Shown here piece by piece: positions 1 through 14,471 of a DNA stretch of 64,000 bases (positions are counted from its first letter, which is position 1; each line of letters opens with the position of its first letter). The notes beneath the pieces were generated by a model. The model saw only the letters and a list, made by a program, of their open reading frames with translations. It searched no databases and was not told the DNA's origin. Made by a program: the position numbers and the translations under genes. The DNA is taken from positions 187,379 through 251,378 of the forward strand of contig JAENRP010000006.1 in NCBI GenBank assembly GCA_024741835.1, written 5' to 3'. Source of the stretch: Diplocarpon mali (Eukaryota; Ascomycota; Leotiomycetes; Helotiales; Drepanopezizaceae).

Positions 1-45
1 CTACTCGAGCTCCCCTGCTACAGCCTCAATATCTGAGGCTTCAGG

Positions 46-954
46 ATGGCGCCAGCTTCCAACGAGGAGCAGTTCAAGTTCCTGATCAGCTGTATCCGCT
101 ACAGCAACAATGGCAAGGTAAGGCAACACGCGGGTGGAAACATTCACGGAAATTCTGACAGACAACGACAGGTAGACTTTGGCCAGGTTGCCAAAGAATG
201 CAAGATTGTCAGCAAAGGCGCAGCGTAAGCCACTCCGCTCGAGTACCTCCTATCCCTCCCACGAGATGCGGAAAAGCAGAGGCTGACGAGAGTCTGGATC
301 CGTAGGGCAAAGCGGTACGAGCGCATGATGAGGTCCCACGGCATCGCTCCCAACGCAGCGGCCATCAAGCCGGCTCCTTCGCGGATGTCCAAGAGCGAAC
401 GCCTCGAATCGAACCCTTCCTCCTCGTCGTCGTCGGCCCACAAGAAGCGCAAGGTCGAAGGGTACCTGGACGAGAACACCACTGCAGATGACGACGAGCG
501 TTTTGGGACGGTCAAGCCCGAGCCTGCTGTTACCATCAAGGAGCAGCTCGTGGTCAAGGAGGAGAAGGTCCCGCTTCAGCAGCAGCAACACCAGCAGCCA
601 GGCCAGCTGAGTCTCGGCGAGGCGGCCGACTTGATGCAGTACTACGAGACTCCCTGTCAATACAGCGCTGGCGGGTTGAGTCTTGAGGACAGCTACGGCG
701 GACAGTACACGACTTCTCAGAGCTACGGCGCCGGTATGGGAGGAACATCAGGAACGGAGTCCCCTTATGGGTTGGGATCTCAACAGACATATAGCTTCCC
801 CTCCCACTCTCCTTATGGAAGCTCTGAAGTGAGAGCTGGGTTGGGAGGGATGCATATTGGAGAGTCGCAGAGCATGCCGTATCAGCCTCTGATCAAGTAT
901 TCCTCCGACGAGCAAGGAAGAGGTCGGCCGGATAGTCCTTTGATTGTGGAATGA
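46..954 (+). CDS. Myb-like DNA-binding domain protein
   Basis: Three exons, 46-117, 172-224 and 306-954, join in phase to give 257 residues. The introns (118-171 and 225-305) have GTAAG donors and AG acceptors. Splicing restores a short Myb/SANT-like helix-turn-helix at residues 5-55: EEQFKFLISCIRYSNNGK, then VDFGQVAKECKIVSKGAA, then AKRYERMMRSHG. This is the usual compact fungal Myb-like domain. The rest is low-complexity: a Ser run and a basic KKRKVEGY stretch that could be a nuclear localisation signal, a Gln-rich segment, then a Ser/Gly/Tyr-rich tail. I infer a nuclear DNA-binding regulator; targets are unknown. The window begins only 45 bases before the ATG, so the promoter is mostly outside. 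Confidence 0.8.
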
Positions 955-3671
955 GCTTCGAGGGGTACCTGTACTTGTGTATATTTTTTTATTTTCGTGC
1001 TGGTTTGATTGATTTGGTTGGCTTATTGGCAAGTTTCCAGCGATTTGATTTCATCGAGAGCGCCACGATGTCGGTTTCTGCTTGATTATGCTGCTGATAA
1101 ATGGTCCGCGATGAAGGCATACTCTACCCTTCACCACATAGCTTGATCCACTATGTAGAGACCTGGATTCGAGAAGAGTTTTTAATCTGTATCAAAGACA
1201 ACCCAATTTTCACCAGAAAGTTGAAAATGAATAGGGGCCTTCACCACGTGGTTTCGTCTGTTCCCTTGGCTGCTTTGCACGAAAGTAAACACCCGACCAC
1301 TCCCCATTCAAGAGCTTCCGCACAAGATCACCGCTCATCTCTACCTCCATTTAATTACCCGAATGCTGTGGCAAATGACAACGAGCTTGCATCAGAGCCC
1401 CTGTGTCTCGCTCATTCTTGCGGCTCCTCGTCTTGAGCAGCGTTTTTATGTCAATTCCTCGGGTCTTCGCAGATCTGGCATAGACATGCAACATTGCTAT
1501 TCTTCCCGTTCCTGCCGCATGTCTCTCTATTAAAAGAGTTTATATAAGCAGAGCAAGCTCATCTGCCGGGAACGAGTGTCACCCCAGCGCCTCCGAGCGG
1601 GAAACCATTAACGGGTCCAGGATGCCGAGCGAGCCTCCGCATGCTCCCGACGCCGACACGTACGTCCTGCCGAGAAAGAAATAAGAGGGGGTTCAGTAGC
1701 TTCCTCTAGGTGCTTCTTCAGTGTCTAACCTATGACTCATTCGTCTCAGTGCGCGGTGCTGCTGCTCCTCGGCAGGACACCGCCTGCTCTGCCACCAGCT
1801 CCTGATCCTCTAGGAAGACAATGAATTCGAACACCGCGACTCCAGCCACGAACATCGCGCAGATAGGTAGGGATTAGAAGCCAGAGAGGTCAAGCTAGCT
1901 TATACTTGGGAAAGAGAAGGCAGCTCGGCGATAAACACAGCAGGTCTAGGGATTATGACGTGACAGGCCTGCAACCGAGGATGATCGCAGAGGATATCAG
2001 ATCTGGATCAGCGAGGACGAGGCACCCATAAGAGAATAGATTGCTGCGAGGCAATGCAATATTGCAACCAGCATGACGGAAGAGGCTACGGACGAGGCCA
2101 TAATTGCTGCGGGTGAAGTGTCTATGGGGGATAGGCACAAGCTCGAGGCGGGATACAAAGAGGATTCTCTCATCATTGCTGCTTCTCCACAGCAATAGTT
2201 AAGCCCTGGCACCAAGCTGAAGAGATGGCCCAAGAGACTGCGTCATCACCATTCGATGTATACCTATGCTGGGCATCGAGGCTGGAGTCTGTAGTTTGCA
2301 GTCTGCTTCTCCGCGGCCGTCTACATTCCACGTGCGAAACATATTTAGCTCTTAGATAAATTGACCGTTGGCTCCGTCCGTGATTGAAAGACTTGTCTCC
2401 ATACACTGCATGCCTTGTGGTTTCCATGATACCAAGATGCCCGATTCCTATCTGAGCTCTATTTTGAATGCAGACAAGCAGAAAGTGGTTCTGCATAGCG
2501 CGTAGTGACCGGGAGATTCAAGAAGAGAGTTACGGAATACTCAATTGGCAATAAAGTCTGCGGATTGTTGTTCTTTGACCTGGTATATTCGATCGGACTG
2601 GCAAATTGAGACTGCAGGTCTTGCTTTGTTGAGTAATCTGGCTTCCTCAAGGCTCTTTGAAAGTAAACAAAGGCTATTCTTGCCTCTGCTGTGATATCTC
2701 TGCCGCAGATTCTTAAAAATGGCTCCTGATATAGGCAATTAGTACCGAGGCCAGCACCATTACGTCGCCGGCCTTTCCCAAAGAGTCCAATTGTGGTTGG
2801 AAGAGCTGACAGTCTCCTCGAGTCGGTAGGCGCTAGTCCCGAAAGGCGGTGGAACTGTCGTCGTCTCGCCCATAAGAGCTCACTTCCGATCTGGCTTCCC
2901 ACAGAAAACCACAACCTCTCCCACATTCTCTCATCGATTCAGTCATCTCTTCGTCGAGTATCTAGAGCCCCTCTAGCACTGCTCTTCCATTCAAAAGGTA
3001 AGACTTCACGTTCCTATCTCCCTCGCAGGTCCTTTCCCCGAGCTTCACGGGCTCCATGGTCGCGCGTGTTGTCGACCCTTCTATTTTGCTTGCTCGATTG
3101 TTTGGATCGACAACGCTGCACAAAAACAGGACCGCGGCCCCTCTCCTACCCTTCATACCCATTTCGATTCTCGTCCTTGATCCGTACATATGCATATGCG
3201 TCGTGCGAGATCTGTTGTTGTCGTCGCTCGACATCCTAGCAAATGAACCGCCCAGTCTGCTGATAAGCCCTTTCCAGAGATAACCTGCAGTCGTATCGTC
3301 TTCGACACTGCTTGCAGGCTATCAAAGACTCCAAGGATACGAAGATACCCTCTATTTCGGACGGGAGGCTTCAACCTCGCAAGTAGTGATCAGGATCACC
3401 CGCAAGGTATGTTGCACACCCACCTGTTCTCTTGAGCATCGCCGCCCACATCAATCTATGTCAATCCTATGTCAATCTCTTCATCTCTCTTTATTTCTGC
3501 GCGCAAGCCTTCGAGGAAGCGCGCACGACAAGCACCACGATAATAATCCTCCCAGTGTCGTCGGGACGCGCCCCACGTGATGTGTCGCGACCCCCGCAAC
3601 GATCATGATCTTGTATCAGAGCCCAGAGCTAACACACTGAAGCTAGGTTTCCGATTCAGGTAGCAGATAAG
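955..3671. other. 2.7 kb intergenic region with small doubtful ORFs and a probable 5' leader
   Basis: No convincing large gene. A TATA-like TTTATATAAG lies near 1540-1550. An 11-bp inverted repeat sits at 1664-1674 and 1768-1778. Two small minus-strand ORFs with hydrophobic stretches occur at 1730-1855 (41 aa) and 1997-2101 (34 aa). From about 2880 to 3670 the sequence is pyrimidine-rich and probably includes the leader of the next gene. A leader intron is possible from the GTATG at about 3406. Confidence 0.5.
1730..1855 (-). CDS. possible small membrane protein (doubtful)
   Basis: A 41-codon ORF starts MFVAGVAVFEFIVFLED, with one hydrophobic helix at the N-terminus and a charged tail. An in-frame stop lies just upstream and no acceptor intervenes, so if real it starts here. 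A second hydrophobic ORF (1997-2101, minus, MASSVASSVMLVAILHCLAA) lies upstream on the same strand. I could not join them in phase. Length and isolation make chance plausible. No family was recognised. Confidence 0.15.
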   Translation of the reverse strand: MFVAGVAVFEFIVFLEDQELVAEQAVSCRGAAAPRTETNES

Positions 3672-6088
3672 ATGCCTGCCAGGTCCCCGAAAAAGGTCAG
3701 CTTGCCTACGGGCAAGGGTGCTCTATCTCGGCCATGCCAACCGAGCCTCGTAACTGGCGAAGAGGGCTCGATGCTAAACATACCTCCAAAAAAGAAAAGC
3801 AGCGGTACAAAAGCGTCGCCAGACAAGATCATGAAATCGTCGAGTAAGACAGTACCCTCCCGATTCACATCGGCGAAGAAAGCCGACTTGACAGGCCAGA
3901 GATCTCTGCAGCCGGAGACAAATGATGAGAATGAATACATCGCCGACTCGTCGGAAGTCAAACGTAGCACGGCTCTAGTCGAGATCTCGGAGGTCAAGCT
4001 TGGGAATTCCAAGGGATTCTCTAGCACAGACGAGCCTGCGATCCCCGGTGGAGGAAACAATGCTGAAGTCGATGAGGACGAGGAGGAGAAGCGTACCAGA
4101 ACTCACAAGTATGCCTACATGGACGAAGAGGGCAAAATCAACACCTACTACCGTACCATTGAAGAGGCCGAGCTGGCAATGGAGAATGCTCGTAAGATGC
4201 GAAATGCAACTGGGGATGAATCGATTGGACGCGTTATTACTCGTAGTCTCGTCCTGTGGCACCGTAAGATCTCTGCCTGTTCCGTTGTCATCCAAACTGG
4301 CTTGTCGAGGCTAACGGTGTTTTGACTCTTGAAGGTCCGCGAATGATTGAGAAGCTCTTGTTGTGCCTCCAGTACGAGTGTCATAAGGCTCAGATCAAGC
4401 TTCCCTGGGATAAGGCCGTTCACCGCCTCAATGTTGGCTCAAGTGGTACCAGCGCTCTCCAGCACTTAAATAAGACTCGCGACACACTCATCAGCGAAGG
4501 CCATATAACCCCGCCCACTCTCGGAAAGGACACTTCCAATGATCCTCCAACTCTTCGCGGCTACGCCAGAGACATGGACGCAGAATGTCCAACCGCAACT
4601 AGAGCACTTCGATGGAGCGAGCATGTCATTCACCCGAAGAAGAACCTCGAGGATAGCGGCGTCATTAAAGGCTCTGGTAACTATCGGGGGACTCCAAAGG
4701 AGAACCGAGAGCAGCCCGTCAAGGATGACATCGGCGAGAGTGGTCATAGAGCTCGCATCCCAGCCGAGATCATTGCCGAGACTGCTGCTGTCAGAGCAGC
4801 CCAGAAGGTAGCCAAGCGAGCCTACAAGCGCCGCACTCCCAAGGCCAAGAAGGAGGCGGAGAAGAAGAAGGAGGAGAAGGCCGAGTTGGAGTTGGAATCT
4901 GACGATGAGATCGACCCGACCGAGCTGAAGTCCGACGATGACTACCATCCCAGCTATAAGAAGCAGAGCGGTGGCCGCAAATCGCAATTCAGCACCGACG
5001 ACCCCTTCACGAGCCCGACGCTGAACTCTTCCACGAGAAAGACCAGTCGCAAGAATAGACGGCCGTCGCTCATTTTGAAGCTGAGTGTGTCGTCTGAAGC
5101 CACCAAGCAGAAGTTACAAATTGACGAAGAAAACGGCAACAGCCAGCACACTAAGATCTCGCAGTCTGCTCTCCAGGGTGGTCATCATACCAGCGGCACT
5201 GACGAGAATTTACGCGCTGCTCTAATCCTTGCCAATAGTACTAGTAAGAGCTCGCGTGGTGCTCTTGTCCATACCAGCGGCAGTGTCGGAGATTTTGGAG
5301 AACTCGCGACTGAGCCCTTCAACTATCGAGGCAAAGAGATTCATGGCGAGATGCACGAGTACATGGCTGCTATCATGAGCGGTTCCGACCCTCTTCGAAA
5401 TGGTACCAAGTACATTTCAAACCTCTGGGATCGCCTGCAACGGAACCGGCAAGCTGTCGTTGCCGTGAGCGATGAAGATCTCGAGTCGTTGGAGCAATTT
5501 GGCAAGCGTGAAGAGCCATTTAATGAGGAGCCTTCCTTTCTTCGCAACTCGGCCGGCATTGATAGCTTCCAAGTCGCTGGTGGCCAGATGGAGGTTGATA
5601 TTGACGACCAAGATGGAAATATTGTTGATGGTGCTGATGGAATGATGCAGCTCAATTACGGCGGTGGTCAGGTTGGAAGCAGCTTCATGCAAGACGCACC
5701 ACCCTTTGGTTCGAGCATGCATCACCAGCAGGTAAGTTCCCCCCAAGGCTCGTGAAATCCGAAATTTGACTGACTTGACTCCTTATTCCAGACCCCTTCG
5801 GACTACAGCCTTGACCTCCCCGCCAGCTCTCAATGCCAGTCGGGCGATGACAGTCAATATATGTACGGCAGCGCTGCGACTTGGTCCCAGACTCCCGCCT
5901 CGACTGGCACATTCATCAAGGATGTTGTCTACCAAGAAGATCAATCTTATGCCGAAGCAAATGAATACGTAGGCAACGTGGAGCGTGAGGAGTCTCCGTC
6001 GCATTTCGAGCTATATGCTCACATGTACAACGGTATATATGACCTCGAGGACGATTTGGCTGATGCTGCTGGATCTTTCCAACAATAA
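3672..6088 (+). CDS. DUF7726-like fungal nuclear protein
   Basis: Exons 3672-4263, 4335-5731 and 5792-6088 join in phase to 761 residues. The introns are 71 and 60 nt with GTAAG donors. Across the first junction the protein reads LVLWHRPRMIEKLLLCLQYE, followed by a conserved-looking block ending with LNVGSSGTSALQHLNKTRD near residue 240. This resembles the fungal DUF7726 domain (helical, function unknown), recognised from memory. Around residue 350 is a Lys/Glu-rich, highly charged stretch (KKEAEKKKEEKAELELE). The C-terminal half is acidic and Gly/Ser/Asp-rich. A nuclear location is inferred from the basic clusters; no catalytic motif was seen. Confidence 0.8.
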
Positions 6089-9000
6089 GTCCCTTCGCGA
6101 CATCTCGGCAGCTGCATTCCGCCTGACCAAGGCGCCTTCGGTTGGCGCATTGTTTCGGGAAAGTCTTTCTTCGCTTCTTGCTTGTATTAACACCATCTTC
6201 TGATCCTCGGATCCCTGAATCCTTATTGCACTCGTCATTTCACCACATTCTCGATCCCGTCTTTTTTCGATACCAGATCTTGGTGTGTGTTGGATGGTTT
6301 GCGTTTGGAGACTTGCATTACACCTTCGATTCTTCTATTCCCCTTTACAAACAACACTTGATGGTATGATAACGTCTCCAGCAATGGAGTTTAGTGGCGT
6401 TTCCCGAGATTTGCATCTGCGATTTGTTTTCTTTTATGATTCTTCTCGGTGATTTCCTGCGGGGTGTGGCTTGACTTGGCTTGAGGTGGCTCTCAACACA
6501 CGGATGACGGAATTATAATAATCGCCATTGCAAAGGCAGTCGGTATCGACTCGGGAATGTTGACGAATACCTGGCATGGACTTGATTGATCCTTGTCCTG
6601 GCTATCAGTCACGGGACAGATCCTGTTGTAGCACTAGTAACGCACTGGGAAAGGAAACTCACGTCTTTGATACATCGACTGGTGGGTTCCAGACTGTGAT
6701 TTCATCTGTATCGTTGCTTGAGGACTTGATTGGACCAAGTCAATGTATGGGCCTTTCAGAGTACCCGGCCAAGGTAAATCCGGGAAGCTGTAGCCCGCCG
6801 TGACATACCTAGGATTCGATGCGCACCCATAAATGTTTGCGTCTCACTTAAATTTCTCTTGCTGTCCACGGAGCGTCTTCGCACAGGGGGAAGTGATCCG
6901 AAACAAGCTGACTCGACAGATTAGTGGTGCTCCTGGCTGCTATTCAAAACATTGCTGCTCTGCTGATGGTCGTCCCTCATGAACATGCATCTCGGACCTT
7001 CAAGGACTCAGCTAACGAAGATATTCCACAAAAAACTGGATTGTATGTATAGTCGACAGCTAAAGTCATGATCCGCTCGGCGGAGGACACCAACGAAGTC
7101 GGATGATCTGACGCAGTCTCCGCCGGGTGGACTTGACAGATTTATGTGAAAATTCCTTAGAGCTTGGAGGCGATTTCTCGACTACTTCTGAGGTGGTGAG
7201 GACGGGTTGTGCATCTCCCGAGGGTGAGATGTCATGTTTGCAGAGCAGCTCATTTTTGCAAGGAGATCACGAGGGTATCTAGATGAATACTGCGCTTCTA
7301 CCATTGGAACTTTAGCTAACTTATACAGTGTAAGATTCAGAACTAACCTATGAATTTGTGATAAAGTTGATTTGACTTCCAGTGAAAATAATCAGCCGAC
7401 TTGCCATTTGTTGGTGGACCGAAGAGAGACTTGCTCGTGTATAAATCGCTGAACTGGCCACCAGGACGTCCTTTACAGGCTCGATTCTCTATCCTTAATG
7501 ATTTGCGTAGTATGTGAGGCGATATGTGGTTGTTTGCAAGTGTAGGTCTCTAGATATGAATAACTGTTGACTCGCTTACAGCGAGTAAGAGCATCCAGTA
7601 AAGGCGAGCCCTAGGGAAAATCAAAATAAAGAGTGAAGCTCGACCTTTGTCTCACAGATGATCTCAAGCCGTAAGAAACTTATTTAAAAAGGCGAGTAAT
7701 TCGTACTGTAATTAGTATTGTGCTGTCAGGCAAGGTGACGTTACGCAGAGATATGTTCGTATATTCGATTCTTCCGAGTCATGTCAGTCATATACTCATC
7801 CAAGTCATAAATTATGGGCTGAGACTCGCCTCTATGATTGATACTGATCGCAAGACTTTGCGGGTGTGTTCTATGCACCAGGTCCTCGGTCGACAAATTT
7901 CACCCGCAGAATATACATGCGCGCCGAAGCGGCCGAGGGTGCAACGTATACATTGACTAAATAAAAAACTCGGTTCCTCCTCTTTCTCTTGGGTTAAGGT
8001 GAAGGTGATGGAATAGTAGCTGAGCTTCCATCGTTCATATTGTAATCAGATCACCAGAATACTCTACCCGATTTCAGTACCTCTTGGTAATAAGCCACAT
8101 TCTGGAATGCAGTCATCGCCTGAAGTAAATGAAAACAATAACTCGATCAGGGAATAGCTTAGAAAAAACAGTCCAGAGTTTTTAACCCAAGGATCCATTG
8201 GAAGTTCCAGCTAAGATGAGTTAAGCGCCAGGAGGTGAGTTCAGGACACCTCCCAGCACACCTGGTTGCTTACGGTGAAGCTGATGGTTCCATAGCCAAA
8301 GATAACACCTGTGGGAACATCTCTGACTACTACAGTTTCCATTGATTTGGGGTACTCGCCCCTCAAGCGCTAGAGGCCTGGGTCAGCGATGGTAAGTAAT
8401 AACGAAGAATGCCAACTGAGGTGCGAGTGGCTTGCATTGAATGGACTGACTTCATTGATTGCTCACATGACGACTTGGTGGCACCCATCAGCCTCGTCAG
8501 TTTTGGTGTAGATAAGGCTGGTGGTCTTTATTTGTCAGGACGGTGAGATAAAATTAGGAGCCTTCAAAGGCTTACCGAAGTACGGCATTTACTCGTCCCT
8601 TTACCAATGTAAATCTTTTTAGATCAGTAATACAACGGACATCCCAGTGAGGATTGCATATCGACAGATATTGTGACTAGCAGTGGTTAAATCGTCGAGG
8701 CCGGAGAGCTCCCCATTGACATATATCAGTGGGCCATCCATTGAATGATCGAATTGATGAGACCTGGGAGCTCATAGTTGAGATCTAATAGTCCGGTTCC
8801 ATCCAATCAAAGAACTTGCAGTCATTTCTAGATCGTGAGTTTATGTAGGGCACCAAGTAGCCTCTTCACTGACATATATCAAAATGCCTGCAATAGTGCC
8901 CCTGCACGATGTTATCCTTAATGAGATCTGGAAGGACATATGTAAGTACACGGACTTCTACAGCTGGCTGTCCAACTTTCGTGATAAAGAAGGGGAGTAG

Positions 9001-9970
9001 AAGGCCGTACCAGGATTTGTCTCTTGGCCATGACCTCACTAATAAGAGTAGGACACCATTCAACATATTCGGTAGCACCTGTAGCCCTAAAGCTTCTCAA
9101 GGCCGCGAAGACCATCGAAAATGTATCTGAGGAAACTCTATTATGTTACGCTTTCTGGAAGCCGAACACCGAACAAGACTTCATTTCTGCTGCAGGTATG
9201 CGCAGATTTCAGATCTGACACTCAAGATCAGTATCGATTGATGAAAGAGTGTCGAATGTAGGAGTTTTGGATCGCTAAAGAGCCGTGTTGAAAAATCGAG
9301 TTCATAGCCATCTGCTAGCATGTATGATGGATGTAACCCATAAAAATTCTGCTGTTCGAGTAATTTATGTTAAGATCGTGAGTAAGTTGAGCTTCGCGAA
9401 ACCAAGAGAGAGGTTGATGATGAGCACTGATTAATGTTGCAAGAGAGCAAATCTAAAAGCACTATTTAGCCGGTTCTTCAAGCCAAGGAAACTAGCGCGA
9501 CTCACGAGTTTGTTAAACTTGCTATACCTGGTGGGAGCTACAAATTTTCCAAGCGGACCGACGAAATCTTAGTTGTGTACCGTATGATCGCTGTAGCGGC
9601 TGCTGAAGGCGCCGAAGATCTGTTATACACTTCTGAAGTAATAGAATCGTCATCATACGAATTACTAACCCAGCACCAGATATCGGGAGCTTTCTCGAGG
9701 TATTCAGACGCTATGCTAGTGTGGCGAAGTGTGGCGAAGTGTTATGCAAACGAAATTCTTCATCTTCGCATATGGATTGGTCGATCTCCCGTAGCAACCG
9801 TCAGGTATTCGCGTGAACTACAACTAAATTGAACCAGTCAGTATGCTTGCGAGAGTTACTCCACGTTTCTGGTTCATTGCAGCTTACTCTGTTTCTTCGT
9901 AGCTGCCACTTGATAATGTAACACATACACTATGCACATCAACAACATAGTTATGACGTCTTTTGATACC
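6089..9970. other. gene-poor intergenic region
   Basis: About 3.9 kb with only short ORFs in inconsistent frames. Some stretches read like isolated coding pieces (for example minus 8866-9078), but no splice set joined them into a gene. A short direct duplication, GTGTGGCGAA twice in tandem, lies near 9718-9737. No terminal repeats or transposase motifs were recognised. Confidence 0.5.
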
Positions 9971-10441
9971 TCAAAATTGTGAAGTCCGGTTAAAATTTGG
10001 GGCGAGAGGAGATCTAAAGTGTATGTAAAGCCCTGAATGAGTAACCGGGTGTGATGCGCTCCCATTTAGTTAGGATTGGGATCGGTTCCGAGAGATGGAT
10101 GCAATAGGGAAGCACTATGAAAGATCAGAAATGTGCAGAGGTTGAGCGAAAGAGGGATATGAAAACCTACTCTGCAGCCTTGACTGTTATTTTAGCGTAA
10201 TCTTCAGAGAGCCCAACGGCATCGGGATCAATGATGAGGTTAAAACTTGGTGTTTGTAACACTTCGAAGCCGAATCGTAGCGAAAGCTGTGAGTTCCTCA
10301 TGACAAGAACTGAGGGCTGCCCGTGTTCATACTTGACCGTCATTAACTGCAAATTGAATGTCTTTTTCCCAAGAGAGTTTTTCCGATTGGTATAAAACTC
10401 GTAGATCGTAGATCCTGGCTGTGGAGGTTGATGATAGTTTG
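9971..10441 (-). CDS. 3' part of an unrecognised multi-exon gene
   Basis: Two minus-strand segments join cleanly: 10441-10171, donor GTAGGT, a 112-nt intron with CTAAC before the acceptor, then 10058-9971 ending in TGA. Spliced, it reads NYHQPPQPGSTIYEFYTNRK, then a middle part containing MRNSQLSLRFGFEVLQ and IIDPDAVGLSEDYAKI, and an end DASHPVTHSGLYIHFRS. The composition looks like a real protein. A further open piece upstream (about 10606-10679, with IRECSQFHPGASLTVL) carries a perfect GTGAGT donor, but I could not phase it into the rest. The gene could be intact with an unusual exon, or decayed. No family was recognised. Confidence 0.4.
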
Positions 10442-12407
10442 CTAGGGGATGTAACGTGTCAGCTCGTCACGAAGTTCCTGTTTAAGGCCTCGTTACCATG
10501 TCGCTAGCATTTGCAGGTAGTATCGCATAACTGCCAACTATTCCTGATACGCGTCAGATCTTTGGGTACCGTTGATGTTGAGAAGTTAGAGTAGTTGGAG
10601 TCGTTGACCCAAAGCCAAAGCCCCAATTCTGGAAGATTTCACTCACCCGATACACAGCACTGTTAACGAAGCTCCAGGATGAAATTGCGAGCATTCTCTG
10701 ATCTTAGCACTATTATCAATCTACAATAGAAGCCTCTTGTGGAAACTGTTGATGCTGAAGATGCTTTTGAGTGGTGGTTGAGCTCCAAGGTCGCGAGACC
10801 TGTGTTAGGAGGAGGAAAGCTTACCAGGACATTTAATACAGCAGAAACACAAGGATCAGCAGAGAATGAAATTCATGTAGGAGAAACTATGCTGGTTTTT
10901 TGGGACTTGAAATGAGGTGGGTGGTAGGTGTTGGAGGGAGTTTGTTGTTGTAGGCGCTGGCACGATGAGAACCTGAGGAACACCTATGAAGCTAATCCCA
11001 GGCAGGGTAAGCCCTGCCCAGAAATCGACCCTTGGTCGAATAAATTCTTCCTGGGGACCTGAGGAGACCTGCAGTGTGTCCGAGAATTTGGTGGACTTGA
11101 TGTGGTTGACTGGTTATGTGTCTAAAGTCTTTTGGACTGAGTTAATTTGTCTTGAGCCAACCAGTGTCTGTTGATACGCTACTTAGAGCGCAGCATAAGT
11201 TTGAGTATGCCTGCAAAGCAATATTCGCAACAAGAAAATAACACTTACTGATAATAAGCGCAGCTAATGTGCTACAGAGTATATTGAAAGCAGAAATAGG
11301 TGTATGCATAATGACTTGGGCTCAGTGCAAGACTGTCTAGTTTGGACATATGGCTATAAAGATTCCATAGCAGTTGCATCTACATGCTACAGCTGCTATA
11401 GACTTGGAGAGAATTTTGAACCTAGTGACGCACAGCTGGGGAAAAACATAGATGTAGTTTTTGCTGTCAGGGGAGCAAAGGACTGTTTGGGCCCGCTAAG
11501 TTCAACGCTATAAAACTTTTGTTGAGTAATAAGACTTGGTGGAAGAGTCGTTAGAAAAAGACTTTCAAGGCACTCAAGCAACTATGCTAAATATCTGAGT
11601 ATATCTAGATTGTCAATTTCCAAAAATACAATTTTTAGAAAGTATACAACGATATCTGTGGGAAATTGCTATATTACCAGATTTAGGGGGAAGAAAGTAA
11701 AACTCCTGTCCTTAAAACAAAAGAAGCATAGTCAAAACCAGCAAGGGGATATAAACAGATTGATACTGATTTGTGTGATTTCATGTCTGGTTAATTTTCT
11801 GCACGTATCCTCACCTGAACTATCTAGCCGCATTCTTTCGACTAAACCAGACTCGCGATATATCCTAATAGGCCGATTGTTACACTCGCTGAAGCCATTT
11901 GATTGTAAGCAGGATGCTAAGAAGTTACTGAAAGTGTATCGAAAGAACAATTGTGAATGGGAAAGTAGACGGGAAGTATGTTAGTTGCTGTATTTGATTT
12001 GTAAGCATATATTTCTTGTGCAAATTACCTGCTGGTTCAGTGTTCGGGCAAAATACCAGGGCTGGCTGTGTACAAGAGAGTAGCCTTTGTACTATGACTT
12101 GGAATGACACTCTAGACAAAGATGATCCTATCAAACAAAGGCCCCAAATAACAAGTACATTGGCAGTGTGAGGTCAGAAACTGATGTTGACTGCTTCAAA
12201 CTATGTTTTTTTAGGCTTAGCTTGTCGGCTCGTATTATAGTTTCGCCGTCCCCAATTTTTGTTTTCCAGAATCATCTCCTTCAGTCGAAACGATTCTCCG
12301 TTTCTTTATAAGTAACACTTCGAACAAAGTTCTTTAATTGAGGAATTTGATTCTTTTGTGACAACTGTCCGTAGTATCCAGACCACTTCTTTTAGTACTT
12401 CTACAAA
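10442..12407. other. intergenic region upstream of HSP60
   Basis: About 2 kb. The part nearest 10442-10900 may hold 5' exons of the unknown minus-strand gene. The rest is AT-rich; the 124-codon plus ORF at 11610-11984 looks like AT-rich chance sequence. The last 170 bases are the HSP60 promoter and leader. Confidence 0.5.
12278..12312 (+). promoter_or_regulatory. possible heat-shock-like TTC/GAA array and TATA-like box before HSP60
   Basis: TTC (12280-12282), GAA (12287-12289), TTC (12294-12296) and TTC (12302-12304) lie at 7, 7 and 8-nt steps, followed by TTTATAAG. Canonical heat-shock elements use 5-nt steps, so this is only suggestive. It lies about 100-130 bases before the HSP60 ATG. Confidence 0.25.

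Positions 12408-14471
<2,064 letters not shown>

Noticed and set aside
11610..11984. 124-codon plus-strand ORF
   Set aside because: AT-rich, Lys/Ser/Leu/Ile-biased translation without domain, introns or promoter context; likely chance.
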